DNA from: Nitrospirota bacterium
Lineage (GTDB): Bacteria; Nitrospirota; Thermodesulfovibrionia; UBA6902; JAJYJJ01
NCBI GenBank assembly: GCA_021789595.1
Contig: JAJYJJ010000012.1
Location: 1 to 64,000, forward strand
Direction of reading: 5' to 3'
Length of the DNA: 64,000 nt
Shown: piece by piece, positions 51,681 through 61,317 of the stretch
How the letters are laid out: every line of letters starts with the position of its first letter
How positions within the stretch are numbered: the stretch's first letter is position 1
The notes under the pieces: model-generated
Told to the model about the DNA's origin: nothing
The model's input: the letters and a program-made list of their open reading frames with translations, nothing else
Database searches by the model: none
Made by a program: the position numbers and the translations under genes

Positions 51681-53058
51681 TACCTCTTCTCCTTAACACC
51701 TCCCTCGCTGCTATAACGCCAGAGGCAGATGCCTGTACAAGACCACGGCTTACACCTGCGCCATCGCCTATGGCGAAGAGGTTTCCTATCTCTGTTTCAA
51801 GTGCATTGCTTAGCTTTAGCTGCCTTGAGTAGAATTTAACTTCTACCCCGTAAAGAATGGTATGCCTGCTATTTACACCAGGGGCTATCCTGTCCATTGC
51901 CTCAAGCATCTCAAGTATATCTGTGAGATACCTGTAGGGGATTACAAAGCTGAGGTCTCCAGGTGTGGCATCCTTGAGTGTCGGCTCTACAAGCCCCCTC
52001 GATATCCTCTCCGGGGTTGAACGCCTGCCGAGTTGAAGGTCACCAAGCCTCTGGAGTATAACACCCTGGCCGAGGAAGTTTGCGAGTCTTCCAATGTATC
52101 TTCCATACGATATGGGCTCATCAAAAGGCTCTGTGAAATATGTGCTTACAAGGATGGCAAAGTTGGTGTTATCTGTCTTGCTGCTTGAATAGCTATGGCC
52201 ATTCACTGTCCATAAACCCTTTAGATACTCCTTCACCACCTCGCCGTGGGGGTTTACACAGAATGTCCTTACCTTGTCATCAAACCTCTTGGAATAGAAG
52301 ATGAGCTTCGGCTCATAGGTTACAGATGTGAGGTGTTCAAGAACCGAGGCAGGGAGCTCGACCCTTACACCAATATCAACAGGGTTTTTAAGCAGGGAAA
52401 GCCCTATGGCCTTTGCCTCGGCCTCAAGCCATCTCGAACCCTCTCTTCCAGGTGCAAGTATAACAAAATCGCCGTAATACTCCTGTCCATCTGATGTCCG
52501 CACACCCATTGCCCTTCCGCCGTTAACAAGCACCTTTTTTACATCCATTCTAAAAACCAAATCAGCCTTCGCATTTACAACCTCTCTCAGTCTTTTCAAT
52601 AAATCCTTACACCGGTCAGTCCCTATGTGTCTTATCCTTGATGGAATAAGGACGAGGTCATTCATAGAGGAAAGCTTCTGGAGCCTCTTTAGTTCTGATG
52701 TGTCTTCACCATAAACCCTGTCAGGTGCGCCATATCTCCTGTATACATCATCCACATAACCAATAAGGGATTTAAGGTCATCCTCGACAACATACCTTGA
52801 AAGGAATCCGCCTATCTCAGGGGAGAGATTTAACTTGCCATCGCTGAATGCACCTGCACCGCCCCATCCTGAAAGAAGTGCACATTCACGGCATGCCCTG
52901 CACGATACCTCCCTTGTCTTTAGCGGGCAGACCCTCTCATCTATATCCATGCCCTTTTCAATGATTAATACCTTCAGGCCTTTATCTCCTGAAAGGAGTT
53001 CAAGGGCTGCAAATATCCCTGCAGGCCCTGAGCCGACTATTATTACATCGTAGTGCAT
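51673..53058 (-). CDS. FAD-dependent dehydrogenase (COG2509 type)
   Basis: The protein (MHYDVIIVGSGPAGIFAALE) begins with a Rossmann GxGxxG motif, then RACRECALLSGWGGAGAFSDGKL, with a four-cysteine cluster-like CxxCxxC stretch, and ends in an FAD motif LFAIGDGAGVSRGLVQAS. It belongs to the large uncharacterised FAD-dependent dehydrogenase group. I placed the start at the ATG (53058) that overlaps the surE stop (TGATG); a longer frame has no family match. It precedes pcm. Confidence 0.85.
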   Translation of the reverse strand: MHYDVIIVGSGPAGIFAALELLSGDKGLKVLIIEKGMDIDERVCPLKTREVSCRACRECALLSGWGGAGAFSDGKLNLSPEIGGFLSRYVVEDDLKSLIGYVDDVYRRYGAPDRVYGEDTSELKRLQKLSSMNDLVLIPSRIRHIGTDRCKDLLKRLREVVNAKADLVFRMDVKKVLVNGGRAMGVRTSDGQEYYGDFVILAPGREGSRWLEAEAKAIGLSLLKNPVDIGVRVELPASVLEHLTSVTYEPKLIFYSKRFDDKVRTFCVNPHGEVVKEYLKGLWTVNGHSYSSSKTDNTNFAILVSTYFTEPFDEPISYGRYIGRLANFLGQGVILQRLGDLQLGRRSTPERISRGLVEPTLKDATPGDLSFVIPYRYLTDILEMLEAMDRIAPGVNSRHTILYGVEVKFYSRQLKLSNALETEIGNLFAIGDGAGVSRGLVQASASGVIAAREVLRRRGNV

Positions 53059-53840
53059 CAAAGCCAATCCTTTCTGAGCCAATCTTTCTTGAGGAGGTTC
53101 AGCGAATCATAGTTTGTGAGGTCGAGGTGTATTGGCGTAACCGATATAAAGCCATCCTGTATTGCCTTGAAATCCGTATCCTCGCCCTGTTCCCACAGTG
53201 GATTGCCTCCGCCTATCCAGTAGTGCTTCCTTCCCCTCGGGTCATACATCTCCTTAATAGAGTTGTCATATGTCCGCTTGCCCTGCCGTGTAAACTTTAT
53301 CCCCTTTATTTCATTTGCGCCTTTATTGGGGACATTCACATTGAGCAGGGTATCAGAAGGGAGCCCCTTGTCAAGGACATCCTTTCCCAACATGCCTGCA
53401 AACTGTGCAGCATCTGTAAAGTGTAACCCCTCTGCCTTCCATTTCCCGTTTTCCATCTCAGTAACAATCGAGATGGCTAAGGATGGAATGCCAAGAAGTG
53501 TACCCTCTATAGCAGCAGATACAGTGCCGGAGTAAGTTACATCATCGCCGAGGTTTCCCCCCCTGTTTATGCCAGAAACTATAAGGTCAGGTCTTACTGG
53601 AAGGAGCTTATTAACTGCTATGGTAACGCAGTCAGTCGGTGTGCCATTTACACTATAAATATATTCCTCTATCTCTTCTACCCTTAACGGCCTGTGAAGG
53701 GTGAGTGCATGGCCAACAGCACTCTGTTCCCTGTCAGGGGCTGCAACATAGACCTTACCGATTTCTCTAAAGACATTGTAAAGGGCAATTATCCCTTCTG
53801 AATGGATGCCATCATCATTTGTAACAAGTATAACTGGCAT
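53058..53840 (-). CDS. surE: 5'-nucleotidase SurE
   Basis: The 260-residue enzyme starts ILVTNDDGIHSEGI with the metal-binding DD pair, then AAPDREQSAVGHALTLHRPL and VNGTPTDCV and the SGINRGGNLGDDVTYSGTVSAA segment (Asn metal ligand). It dephosphorylates nucleoside 5'/3'-monophosphates. Its C-terminus ends in a tandem KDWLRKDWL. It overlaps the FAD gene and probably shares its transcript. Confidence 0.95.
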   Translation of the reverse strand: MPVILVTNDDGIHSEGIIALYNVFREIGKVYVAAPDREQSAVGHALTLHRPLRVEEIEEYIYSVNGTPTDCVTIAVNKLLPVRPDLIVSGINRGGNLGDDVTYSGTVSAAIEGTLLGIPSLAISIVTEMENGKWKAEGLHFTDAAQFAGMLGKDVLDKGLPSDTLLNVNVPNKGANEIKGIKFTRQGKRTYDNSIKEMYDPRGRKHYWIGGGNPLWEQGEDTDFKAIQDGFISVTPIHLDLTNYDSLNLLKKDWLRKDWL

Positions 53841-53941
53841 ATGTTATTTTAACAGAATAACAGAATATTTATCTTTGAAAATGCCAGGGTGATAGGCAGT
53901 TGCAGAGATTTCACAAAAACAATTCGGGCAGGGCAGGTCGG

Positions 53942-55288
53942 CTAAAGGATATACCTGCTGAGGTCCTCGTTCTTTGCGATGTCGCTTAACTTTTCCATGA
54001 CATATTTCGCATCTATTGCAAGTTCTCCATCTCTTCTCTCTGGAGCCTCAAAGGATATATCCTCAAGGAGCTTTTCAAGGATGGTGTGAAGCCTTCTTGC
54101 ACCTATGTTTTCTGTCTTCTCATTCACCACTGCTGCTATGGATGCTATTTCCCTTATAGCATCCTCAGAGAATGAGAGCCTTATCTCCTCTGTGCTAAGA
54201 AGTGCAGCATACTGTTTTATCAGGGCATTCTGCGGTTCCTTGAGGATCCTCACAAATTCTTCCTCTCCAAGTGGTTCAAGCTCTACCCTTATTGGAAACC
54301 TGCCCTGCAACTCTGGTATCAGATCCGATGGCTTAACCGCATGAAACGCACCTGCTGCAATGAACAATATATGTTCTGTCCGGACAGGGCCGTACTTTGT
54401 TGTTACAGTTGAGCCCTCTACTATAGGAAGCATGTCCCTCTGGACACCCTCCCTTGAGACATCTGGCCCATAGGTAGCACCCCGACTTGCAATCTTATCT
54501 ATCTCATCTATAAATATAATCCCTGACTGCTCTGTCCTGTTTATCGCCTCCTTTATAACCTTGTCCATATCTATCAGCTTGTTTGACTCTTCCTGGTATA
54601 AGAGCCGCAAGGCCTCGGATACCTTTACCTTCCTCCTCTTTGTCTTTTCAGGGAGGAAATTCCCCAGCATCTCTTTCAGGTTTATCTCAAGCTCCTCAAG
54701 GCCGACATTCGAGATTACGCCAAATGGCATAACCCTCTCCTTTACCTCAAGGTCAACATAGCGATTATCAAGCTTACCCTGCCGCAACTGCTCCCTGAGT
54801 CTCTCCCTTGTTTCTCTTTGCTTGTCTTTCTCCGACGGCTCTATCTCGCTCATCCCTCTGAGACCCTTTGGCTGGGGGGGCAGCAGCAGGTCAAGTATCC
54901 TCTCCTCTGCAAGTGCCTGTGCCTTCTCCTGAACCCTTTCTGTGTACTCTGCCTTTACCATGTTGACCGCAAGCTCTGTGATATCCCTTATCATGGACTC
55001 TACATCCCTTCCCACATAGCCGACCTCTGTAAACTTAGATGCCTCTATCTTAAGGAAAGGTGCCTGGGCAAGCCTTGCAAGCCGCCTTGCTATCTCAGTC
55101 TTTCCTACACCTGTTGGGCCTATCATTATTATGTTCTTTGGCAGTATCTCATCCCTCATATCCTCTGGAATCCTCTGTCTCCTCCAGCGGTTTCTAAGGG
55201 CAATAGCAACAGCCTTTTTTGCGTTGTACTGTCCAACTATGTATTTATCGAGTTCCTCAACTATCTTCCTCGGGGTTAGATTATCCAT
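53942..55288 (-). CDS. hslU: HslU, ATPase of the HslVU protease
   Basis: The 448-residue AAA ATPase has Walker [16 protein letters not shown], Walker [12 protein letters not shown], the GYVGRD pore loop and the C-terminal sequence DLSRYIL, which activates HslV. The intermediate domain (about 110-240) is present. It overlaps the hslV gene by 8 bases. Confidence 0.97.
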   Translation of the reverse strand: MDNLTPRKIVEELDKYIVGQYNAKKAVAIALRNRWRRQRIPEDMRDEILPKNIIMIGPTGVGKTEIARRLARLAQAPFLKIEASKFTEVGYVGRDVESMIRDITELAVNMVKAEYTERVQEKAQALAEERILDLLLPPQPKGLRGMSEIEPSEKDKQRETRERLREQLRQGKLDNRYVDLEVKERVMPFGVISNVGLEELEINLKEMLGNFLPEKTKRRKVKVSEALRLLYQEESNKLIDMDKVIKEAINRTEQSGIIFIDEIDKIASRGATYGPDVSREGVQRDMLPIVEGSTVTTKYGPVRTEHILFIAAGAFHAVKPSDLIPELQGRFPIRVELEPLGEEEFVRILKEPQNALIKQYAALLSTEEIRLSFSEDAIREIASIAAVVNEKTENIGARRLHTILEKLLEDISFEAPERRDGELAIDAKYVMEKLSDIAKNEDLSRYIL

Positions 55289-55814
55289 GTAGCTCCTCTA
55301 TAGAGATTTCTTCATTTGTGTATATGCATATACCTGATGCGATCTTCATTGCCTCTTCAACGATTGCCCTTGCCTCGAGGCTGGAATGCTTGATAAGTGC
55401 CTTGGCTGCTGCCTGTGCATAAGGGCCGCCTGAGCCTATTGCAGCTATGCCGTCCTCTGGTTCAAGGACATCGCCTGTGCCGGAGATGATAAATGTATGC
55501 TCCATGTCAGCAACGATCAAAAGGGCCTCAAGTCTCCTTAAGATCTTATCCGTCCTCCAATCCTTTGCAAGCTCAACAGCTGCCCTGGTTATATTTCCCC
55601 TGTATGCCTCAAGCTTTGCCTCAAACTTTTCAAAGAGTGTAAAGGCATCGGCTGTTGCACCGGCAAAGCCCGCAATCACCTTGTCGTTATACATCCTCCT
55701 TATCTTCTTTGCATTGTGCTTTAAAACAGTCTGGCCGAAGGTAACCTGGCCATCGCCAGCAATGGCTACCTTACCGTCTTTTCTCACACAGAGAATAGTC
55801 GTTCCCTGAAACAT
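55281..55814 (-). CDS. hslV: HslV, peptidase of the HslVU protease
   Basis: The 177-residue protein is the threonine peptidase that HslU feeds with unfolded protein. [20 protein letters not shown] would be processed before the first of two threonines; [21 protein letters not shown] and [14 protein letters not shown] are typical. It is first in an hslVU pair. Confidence 0.97.
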   Translation of the reverse strand: MFQGTTILCVRKDGKVAIAGDGQVTFGQTVLKHNAKKIRRMYNDKVIAGFAGATADAFTLFEKFEAKLEAYRGNITRAAVELAKDWRTDKILRRLEALLIVADMEHTFIISGTGDVLEPEDGIAAIGSGGPYAQAAAKALIKHSSLEARAIVEEAMKIASGICIYTNEEISIEELHG

Positions 55815-55905
55815 ACGCCTCCTAATTTAGCTAATTTATGTATTATACAACAAATGGACAAAATGGACAGACAGTTGCCCTCTGAGACTCCTTTGCTATA
55901 CCACA

Positions 55906-56667
55906 TCAGGCAAAAGGTGGAGACGGCTCGTTTAATTCCTTTAGCTTAGCATACTTTGTAAATGTGTAATACGAATAAAGGACTGCAAGCAAAAACCCAT
56001 GATAACCATCCATGAAACCAAGTTTAAGGATATACATCCTTATAAATGTAGCTGCCGGGGCGAAAATAATCCTTAAAAGGCTTCCCCTCTTACCCTGGCT
56101 TTTATATTCCATTGCAGCCAGTGTAGAGTATCTATCCATCCTGCTGATAAATTCCGATATGTCCTTATATGTATAGTGCTCTATATGGCCTTTAAGACGG
56201 CCAATATTCCCCTTAACCTCTGCCCTTTCGTGCACACCCCTTTCAACAAACTTCCCCTTGCCCTTCCTGAATAGCCTCAACTGATAATCTGGATACCAGC
56301 CGCCATGCCTTATCCATCTGCCTGCGAAATATGCCCTCCGCGGCATAAGATAGCCATCAAGGGCATTCGGATTATTAATAACCTCTCTTATCTCATCCCT
56401 CAATCCTACAGACACCCTTTCGTCGGCATCGATAGAGAAAATCCACTCCAATGTTGCCTTTTCAATTGCAGTATTTTTTTGTGCTGAATAGCCCTTCCAC
56501 TCCTGTATAAAGACCTTATCCGTATACCTGCGGCATATATCCGCTGTCCTATCTGTGCTCATGGAGTCAACAACAATAAGCTCATCTGCCCATTTCACAC
56601 TTTCAAGGCATGATTCAATGTTTTCCTCTTCGTCTCTTGTTATGATTGTTACGGATATACTCGGCAT
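55906..56667 (-). CDS. family 2 glycosyltransferase (WaaE/KdtX-like)
   Basis: The 253-residue protein has SVTIITRDEEENIESCLESV, VDSMSTDRTADI, WIFSIDADERVS with the DxD motif and a C-terminal hydrophobic helix near VLYSYYTF. WaaE-type enzymes add glucose to lipopolysaccharide core. It starts within the macrodomain stop (TGATG). Confidence 0.9.
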   Translation of the reverse strand: MPSISVTIITRDEEENIESCLESVKWADELIVVDSMSTDRTADICRRYTDKVFIQEWKGYSAQKNTAIEKATLEWIFSIDADERVSVGLRDEIREVINNPNALDGYLMPRRAYFAGRWIRHGGWYPDYQLRLFRKGKGKFVERGVHERAEVKGNIGRLKGHIEHYTYKDISEFISRMDRYSTLAAMEYKSQGKRGSLLRIIFAPAATFIRMYILKLGFMDGYHGFLLAVLYSYYTFTKYAKLKELNEPSPPFA

Positions 56668-57209
56668 CAGATTATCTCAAATGCCTTGGCAAACAACCCC
56701 AATGTCTCATCATCAAAGATGCAGAATTCTATAAGCTTTAGCGATGATTCGGGGTTATCCTTTATAAAATTGACTGCAGTATCTACAAGTATCTTTGCAC
56801 ACCTGTTCTTTGGGAAACCAAATATGCCAGAGCTAACAGCAGGTATAGATATGCTTTCAAGCCCTTTCTCTGCTGCAAGTCTCAGGCTGCTCTGTATTGC
56901 GTTTTTCAGTTTATTGTCCTCATCACCCTCACCCATGCGGGGGCCTACAGTATGGATGACGAATCTTGAGGGAAGTCTGCCTGCGGTTGTCATCGCAGAG
57001 GTTCCCACAGGTGTATATCCAATCCTGTTGCTCTCCTCCTGGATTATCTGCCCACCTCTTCTTACAATTGCCCCTGCAACACCTCCGCCGTGCTGCAGAT
57101 GCGAGTTGGCAGCATTTACTATGGCATCAGTATCCCTCTCTGTAATATCACCCCTTACCAGGCGTAATATCTTGCCCCTTAGTCCTTTATATTCTGAAAT
57201 TACCTGTAT
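56667..57209 (-). CDS. macrodomain protein with apparent AUA start codon
   Basis: The full frame encodes IQVISEYKGLRGKI, then LVRGDITERDTDAIVNAAN and SHLQHGGGVAGAIVRRGG, GYTPVGTSAMTTAGRLP and IPAVSSGIFGFPKNRC, an intact macrodomain of the ADP-ribose-binding family. A GTG-initiated version (57008) would lack the ligand-binding half and is not plausible. AGGAGG lies five bases before the ATA at 57209, and no ATG, GTG or TTG is in frame between there and the domain. The likely start codon is ATA (or ATC next to it). It follows the HIT gene stop by 12 bases. Confidence 0.8.
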   Translation of the reverse strand: MQVISEYKGLRGKILRLVRGDITERDTDAIVNAANSHLQHGGGVAGAIVRRGGQIIQEESNRIGYTPVGTSAMTTAGRLPSRFVIHTVGPRMGEGDEDNKLKNAIQSSLRLAAEKGLESISIPAVSSGIFGFPKNRCAKILVDTAVNFIKDNPESSLKLIEFCIFDDETLGLFAKAFEII

Positions 57210-57221
57210 GATTGCCTCCTA

Positions 57222-57713
57222 TCAAAAATCCTTATCAAATAAGGCCTTTAATTTCTCATATGTTATATCAATATGTTCAGGTACTACCCTGAGCTCTCCT
57301 ACGGTAGTCATAAAACTTGTATCTCCTGCCCAACGGGGGACTATATGAAGGTGAAAGTGCTCCTCAATCCCTGCGCCTGCAGCCACGCCGATGTTTGCCC
57401 CTATATTAAAACCCTCCGGCCTCATCGCCTGCCTTAAAATCATCAGGGATTTCCTGGTAAACCTCGTAAGCTCAAGCAGCGTACTGTCATCAATATCCTC
57501 GATGGTCTGAACATGGGTATATGGAACAACCATAAGATGGCCGCCTGTATATGGATAGAGATTCATTATAATATAGCAGTATTGCCCTCTGTAGAGGATA
57601 TGATTCTCTTTGTCTTTATCCTCGTATAACATCTTGCAAAAGATGCAGTTCTCATAAAGCTCATCATGATGTAATATGTATTTCATCCTCCATGGCGCCC
57701 AGATTACCTTCAT
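57222..57713 (-). CDS. HIT-family hydrolase
   Basis: The 163-residue protein has CIFCKML near the start, GHLMVVPYTHVQTIEDI and the histidine triad in GIEEHFHLHIVPRWAGDTSF (HxHxH). Family members hydrolyse or transfer nucleotides from dinucleoside polyphosphates. It follows the UDG gene without a gap. Confidence 0.9.
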   Translation of the reverse strand: MKVIWAPWRMKYILHHDELYENCIFCKMLYEDKDKENHILYRGQYCYIIMNLYPYTGGHLMVVPYTHVQTIEDIDDSTLLELTRFTRKSLMILRQAMRPEGFNIGANIGVAAGAGIEEHFHLHIVPRWAGDTSFMTTVGELRVVPEHIDITYEKLKALFDKDF

Positions 57714-58409
57714 CTATTTCCTTCCAAGCCTCTCCAGCACCATCATGGCATCCTGCCATGTGAGCCATTTATCCTTTGGGTTTCTAAGGAGATATGCAGG
57801 GTGAAATGTTGGCATCAGGGCAATGCCCTTATATTCCCAGAACCTTCCCCTTAATTTGCTGATGGGTATCCTGGTATTAAGCAGGCTCTGTGCTGATATA
57901 CGTCCAAGCGATATTATCACCCTGGGTTTTATAATATCTATCTGTCTCTCTATAAACTGTCTGCACGTATCTATCTCGTCCTCCTCAGGGTCACGATTAT
58001 AAGGAGGACGGCACTTGACTATATTGCCGATATATACCTCATCCCTCCTTAATCCCATTTTTTCGATGAGGCTTGTCAAGAGCTTACCGGCATCGCCAAC
58101 AAATGGCCGGGCCTGGATATCCTCTTCCCTTCCAGGGGCCTCGCCTATAAACATGATCTCCGCCCTTGAAGAACCCTCGCCAAACACAATATGTGTTCTA
58201 TTGGATGAAAGCTTGCATCTATGGCAATCCCCTATCTCTTTACGCAGAGAATCTAACTCAGCATCGGGGTCATTAATCTTCTCTTTAATAAAAGGAGTTC
58301 GGGATGGATCTGTATGCACCTTGCAGCTTCCTATATCCCGGTCCCCTGGTATGTATTGAAAGCCGAGCTCTCTATAAAATATCAGGCTATCCCTGATGGC
58401 ATTTATCAT
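57714..58409 (-). CDS. type IV uracil-DNA glycosylase (4Fe-4S)
   Basis: The protein has the UDG family 4 signature: CHRCKLSSNRTHIVFGEGSSRAEIMFIGEAPGREED (in parts), with KCRPPYNRDPEEDEIDTC supplying the other cluster cysteines, and HPAYLLRNP near the end. It removes uracil from DNA. I placed the start at the ATG (58409) that overlaps the nadK stop (ATGA). A four-codon longer start is possible. Confidence 0.9.
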   Translation of the reverse strand: MINAIRDSLIFYRELGFQYIPGDRDIGSCKVHTDPSRTPFIKEKINDPDAELDSLRKEIGDCHRCKLSSNRTHIVFGEGSSRAEIMFIGEAPGREEDIQARPFVGDAGKLLTSLIEKMGLRRDEVYIGNIVKCRPPYNRDPEEDEIDTCRQFIERQIDIIKPRVIISLGRISAQSLLNTRIPISKLRGRFWEYKGIALMPTFHPAYLLRNPKDKWLTWQDAMMVLERLGRK

Positions 58410-59257
58410 CTCTCGCCCCATTTTAGCTTTGTCCTTAGTATATTAAAATAATCTCTTTCACACGGCATAAGAAGGCTTGTTGCGAATTCCGCCTTTTTCA
58501 CCTCTACAACATCGCCCTGTCTCAATGAGAAACCGACCTGGCCATCGAGGGTGAGAAAGACATCCTCATTGGGTGATTTCAGTCTAACCTCTATTGAGAA
58601 GTCCTCTGGAAGGACAATGGGCCTGTTTGTAAGGGTATGAGGACAGATAGGTGTAAGTACAAAACAGTTCAGTGTTGGATAAAGTATAGGTCCACCTGCT
58701 GAGAGACTGTATGCAGTTGAGCCTGTTGGCGTTGATACTATCAGTCCGTCTGCCTTGAATGTAGTAACATACTGCTTGTTTATGTAGGTATCAAGGTCTA
58801 TTATCCTTGCAAGGGCCCCCTTGTTTATCACCACATCGTTTAAGACATTGTACTCTGCAATCTTTTCTCCATGCCTGTGGATGAATGCAGAAAGCATAAG
58901 CCTTTTTTCCTGGATGCATCCATCTTCAATGACCTTGTCAATGGCCTCGTATAATTCAGATGCCGTGACCTCTGTTATAAAACCAAGGCCGCCCAGATTT
59001 ACACCGAGTATTGGAACCCCTTTATCTCCCACAAGCCGAGCAACGCTTAAAAGCGTTCCATCACCGCCAAGGACAATTATAAGGTCAACAAGCCCCGGGA
59101 TATCAGGCCTTCGATAGCCCTTCATATTCAGTATATCGGCAGATTCCTCATCAACAAATACCTCAAGCCCCTTACCTCTCAGCCACGGCAGAAGCTCCTT
59201 TGCCAGCTCAATAGCCTCTGCCTTGCCTATCTTCAGAATAACCCCTATCCGCTTCAT
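58406..59257 (-). CDS. nadK: NAD kinase
   Basis: The 283-residue enzyme makes NADP from NAD and ATP. The catalytic GGDGTLLSVARL, NLGGLGFITEV, the NE/D-equivalent VLNDVVINKG and PTGSTAYSLSAGGPI are present. It overlaps tsaE by 4 bases and the UDG gene at its end. Confidence 0.95.
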   Translation of the reverse strand: MKRIGVILKIGKAEAIELAKELLPWLRGKGLEVFVDEESADILNMKGYRRPDIPGLVDLIIVLGGDGTLLSVARLVGDKGVPILGVNLGGLGFITEVTASELYEAIDKVIEDGCIQEKRLMLSAFIHRHGEKIAEYNVLNDVVINKGALARIIDLDTYINKQYVTTFKADGLIVSTPTGSTAYSLSAGGPILYPTLNCFVLTPICPHTLTNRPIVLPEDFSIEVRLKSPNEDVFLTLDGQVGFSLRQGDVVEVKKAEFATSLLMPCERDYFNILRTKLKWGER

Positions 59258-59661
59258 TTTATGGTTATCTCTCTTTCATTATTTGCCCTTATGGAGATTG
59301 TAACCTCTATCCTTTTTTCAGGCAGGTATTTCTCTGCCCTCTCTGCCCATTCTATCACACAAATGCCATCACCCCAAAGATATTCCTCAAGACCAATATC
59401 AGGCACATCGGCTTCAGAAAGGCGATAGAGGTCTATATGATAAAGAGGGCAGATGCCCTTGTGTTCTGCGATTATTATAAAACTCGCACTTGTAATATCT
59501 CTGGCCTGTATGCCAATGGCCTCTGCTATGCCCTTGATCATTGTTGTCTTTCCGGCACCGAGCTGTCCATAGAGACATACAACATCGCCTGCCTTTAACC
59601 TTCTGCCAAGGTCCCTGCCTATCTGCTCTGTCTCCTCAGGCCCTTTGCTCAGTATTGTCAT
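59254..59661 (-). CDS. tsaE: TsaE, tRNA t6A ATPase
   Basis: The protein (MTILSKGPEETEQIGRDLG) has the P-loop GQLGAGKTTMIKGIAEAIG and the DLYRLSEADVPDIGLEEYL motif of TsaE, which drives TsaBD in N6-threonylcarbamoyl adenosine synthesis. I use the ATG at 59661 because the family starts here; a TTG 11 codons upstream is an alternative. It is the first gene in the nadK unit. Confidence 0.92.
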   Translation of the reverse strand: MTILSKGPEETEQIGRDLGRRLKAGDVVCLYGQLGAGKTTMIKGIAEAIGIQARDITSASFIIIAEHKGICPLYHIDLYRLSEADVPDIGLEEYLWGDGICVIEWAERAEKYLPEKRIEVTISIRANNEREITIK

Positions 59662-59944
59662 TTCATAAAAGGGACTTTCAGCAAGCGCCTGCAAATACTA
59701 CAAAACCCTTGATAATGCTTGTTTTGAGGCATATTTTTCTTTTTACCTCTCTTGATGTATTTTGACCTGTTTTAATCATTTTTTATGACGATTTTATGAC
59801 GGTAGATTTATACGATTGTAGCACATACGATATGGGTTGGGCAATTCCTGGCTTATGTTGAAAAATATATAACCCATATAATTTATGATATACTATTTAA
59901 AAGAATTCTAATCCAGATATAGAATCCTTGAAGGGGGGCTAAAG

Positions 59945-60253
59945 GTGTTGTACATTTCTATTTTTGATGCCAAAGAGAATGTATCACGTACAGATATTAA
60001 TCGTGAAAGGGCAGAATGGATAAAAAAGGACATGGATAAGCTTTTACAGCAGCGGTGTAAAACAATTAGGCGATATGAAGTACTGGGGAGGTCTCCACTA
60101 AAGATTTTCTTTATGATTGATACAGATGACTCGACTGCCCTGAATCTACTTACCACTTATTTTGGTGATGCATGGAATTCTATAACTTATCCTGTAATTC
60201 AGCGTGAGATAGCAGACGCATTAGAGGAAGATCATACGGTTATTGGAGGCTAA
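59945..60253 (+). CDS. hypothetical protein
   Basis: I do not recognise this 102-residue protein. It starts with GTG, six bases after GGGGGG, and reads MLYISIFDAKENVSRTDINR and RRYEVLGRSPLKIFFMIDT then STALNLLTTYFGDAW; the alpha/beta pattern resembles DUF3303-like ferredoxin-fold proteins. An AT-rich leader lies upstream with TATAAT-like boxes near 59875-59890. It is followed by the brnT remnant. Confidence 0.6.
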   Translation: MLYISIFDAKENVSRTDINRERAEWIKKDMDKLLQQRCKTIRRYEVLGRSPLKIFFMIDTDDSTALNLLTTYFGDAWNSITYPVIQREIADALEEDHTVIGG

Positions 60254-60385
60254 TTTAGCCAGATAACAAAAGGGCCTTTTCGCATTATCTCGCTCGTCTC
60301 GGGGGACAGCGAGCATATAAGAATAATAACGGCGAGGAAGGCCACAGATAAGGAGCGTGAGCAATATGAAACAACCGGAGGATAA
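60254..60385 (+). pseudogene. brnT toxin remnant (C-terminal end)
   Basis: An open frame without a start codon reads GPFRIISLVSGDSEHIRIITA and RKATDKEREQYETTGG, matching the last strands and helix of BrnT (the IRIISARKATRRERxxYE signature). The N-terminal half with the WD-x-K-x-x-N region is missing; it was probably lost to a deletion. It overlaps the antitoxin start. Confidence 0.65.
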
Positions 60386-60593
60386 GGAAAGGTTTGAACT
60401 CAAGAAAGAGTATGACTTTTCAGAGGGCATACGGGGGAGGTTCTACATGCCCAGAAAGGTATCAACATCCCTGCGCCTTGATGACGACATCCTGCTTTTT
60501 TTCAAGAAGCTTGCAAGCGAGAAAAAGATGCCATACCAGACTTTAATAAATGCAGTATTGCGGGAGTATGCACAGAAGGGAAAGCCGGCCTGA
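60366..60593 (+). CDS. brnA: BrnA-type antitoxin
   Basis: The 75-residue protein (MKQPEDKERFELKKEYDF) ends with a ribbon-helix-helix KVSTSLRLDDDILLFFKKLA and MPYQTLINAVLREYAQ, typical of BrnA. The toxin partner upstream is truncated. A GTG three codons upstream is another possible start. An intact orphan antitoxin may act as an anti-addiction factor or a regulator. Confidence 0.75.
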   Translation: MKQPEDKERFELKKEYDFSEGIRGRFYMPRKVSTSLRLDDDILLFFKKLASEKKMPYQTLINAVLREYAQKGKPA

Positions 60594-60655
60594 ATCGCCG
60601 GTGCGGCTTCAGTAAGAATTGAGTGGATTTAGGCCCCTTAATTCTTAGTTTTCCA

Positions 60656-60838
60656 CTGCTTCAAACATAGTTCTGATAAATCTTGCATGCATTTCGGGGT
60701 CTTCCAGGTAAAGACCTTTATTGGGGTTCTTATTTTCGGAAGACATACAGTGTGGGCCATACTTTCTATAATTAAGGCCCTTGGAAATACAGCCTTTTCA
60801 GGGAAATGCCCCAAAAAGTATATCTCATTTCTGGGCAA
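60656..60838 (-). pseudogene. decayed hotdog dehydratase (FabZ-like) fragment
   Basis: An open frame reads NEIYFLGHFPEKAVFPRALI and IESMAHTV, matching the catalytic HFP...P.LIIE.MAQ region of FabZ-type dehydratases. It then loses similarity. A second frame (NKGLYLEDPEMHARFIRTMF then EAVEN stop, ending near 60650) looks like another protein end. The region 60594-60824 thus appears to hold gene debris. Confidence 0.45.
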
Positions 60839-61277
60839 GAGCCTTTACAATATCCGCCTTGCCTATTATACCAACCAGTCTGTCTTCAGATAAAACAGGA
60901 AGCAGGTGTATCCACTTCTCAGACATTATTGTCGCTATCTCATCCATCGGGGTATCTTCACTTACTGAGACGACCTCTCTTGTGCATATATCGCCGACAC
61001 TATATGCAGCCATCTTTCTTATCTCCTTCTCCATCTTATCCGAGCCGCCAAGCACTATATAGGCATCAAAAAGCCTTATGATTGTCGGGATATGAAAACG
61101 CTTATTCTGGCTTATAAGGTCATTCTCTGTAACAATGCCATAAAGCCTCCCATCCTTATCAACCACAGGGACACCGCTTATCCTGTGCTCTATAAAAACC
61201 CTTGCAAGATCTTCAACAGTCGTCTCTGGTCTGACAGTTATGACATCCCTTGTCATTATATCTTTTGCCTTAAGCAT
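60825..61277 (-). CDS. CBS-domain pair protein
   Basis: The 150-residue protein is two CBS domains: AKDIMTRDVITVRPETTVED and HRISGVPVVDKDGRLYGIVT, then CTREVVSVSEDTPMDEIATI and KWIHLLPVLSEDRLVGIIGK. Such proteins bind adenine nucleotides and regulate partners; the partner is unknown. It overlaps the preceding debris. Confidence 0.92.
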   Translation of the reverse strand: MLKAKDIMTRDVITVRPETTVEDLARVFIEHRISGVPVVDKDGRLYGIVTENDLISQNKRFHIPTIIRLFDAYIVLGGSDKMEKEIRKMAAYSVGDICTREVVSVSEDTPMDEIATIMSEKWIHLLPVLSEDRLVGIIGKADIVKALAQK

Positions 61278-61317
61278 AAAACCTCCATAAAGATTCTTTA
61301 AACATTTAGCAGCAATT

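Noticed and set aside
53058-53085. Tandem KDWLRKDWL at the SurE end as a functional motif
   Set aside because: Two short copies next to the stop are more likely a small duplication.
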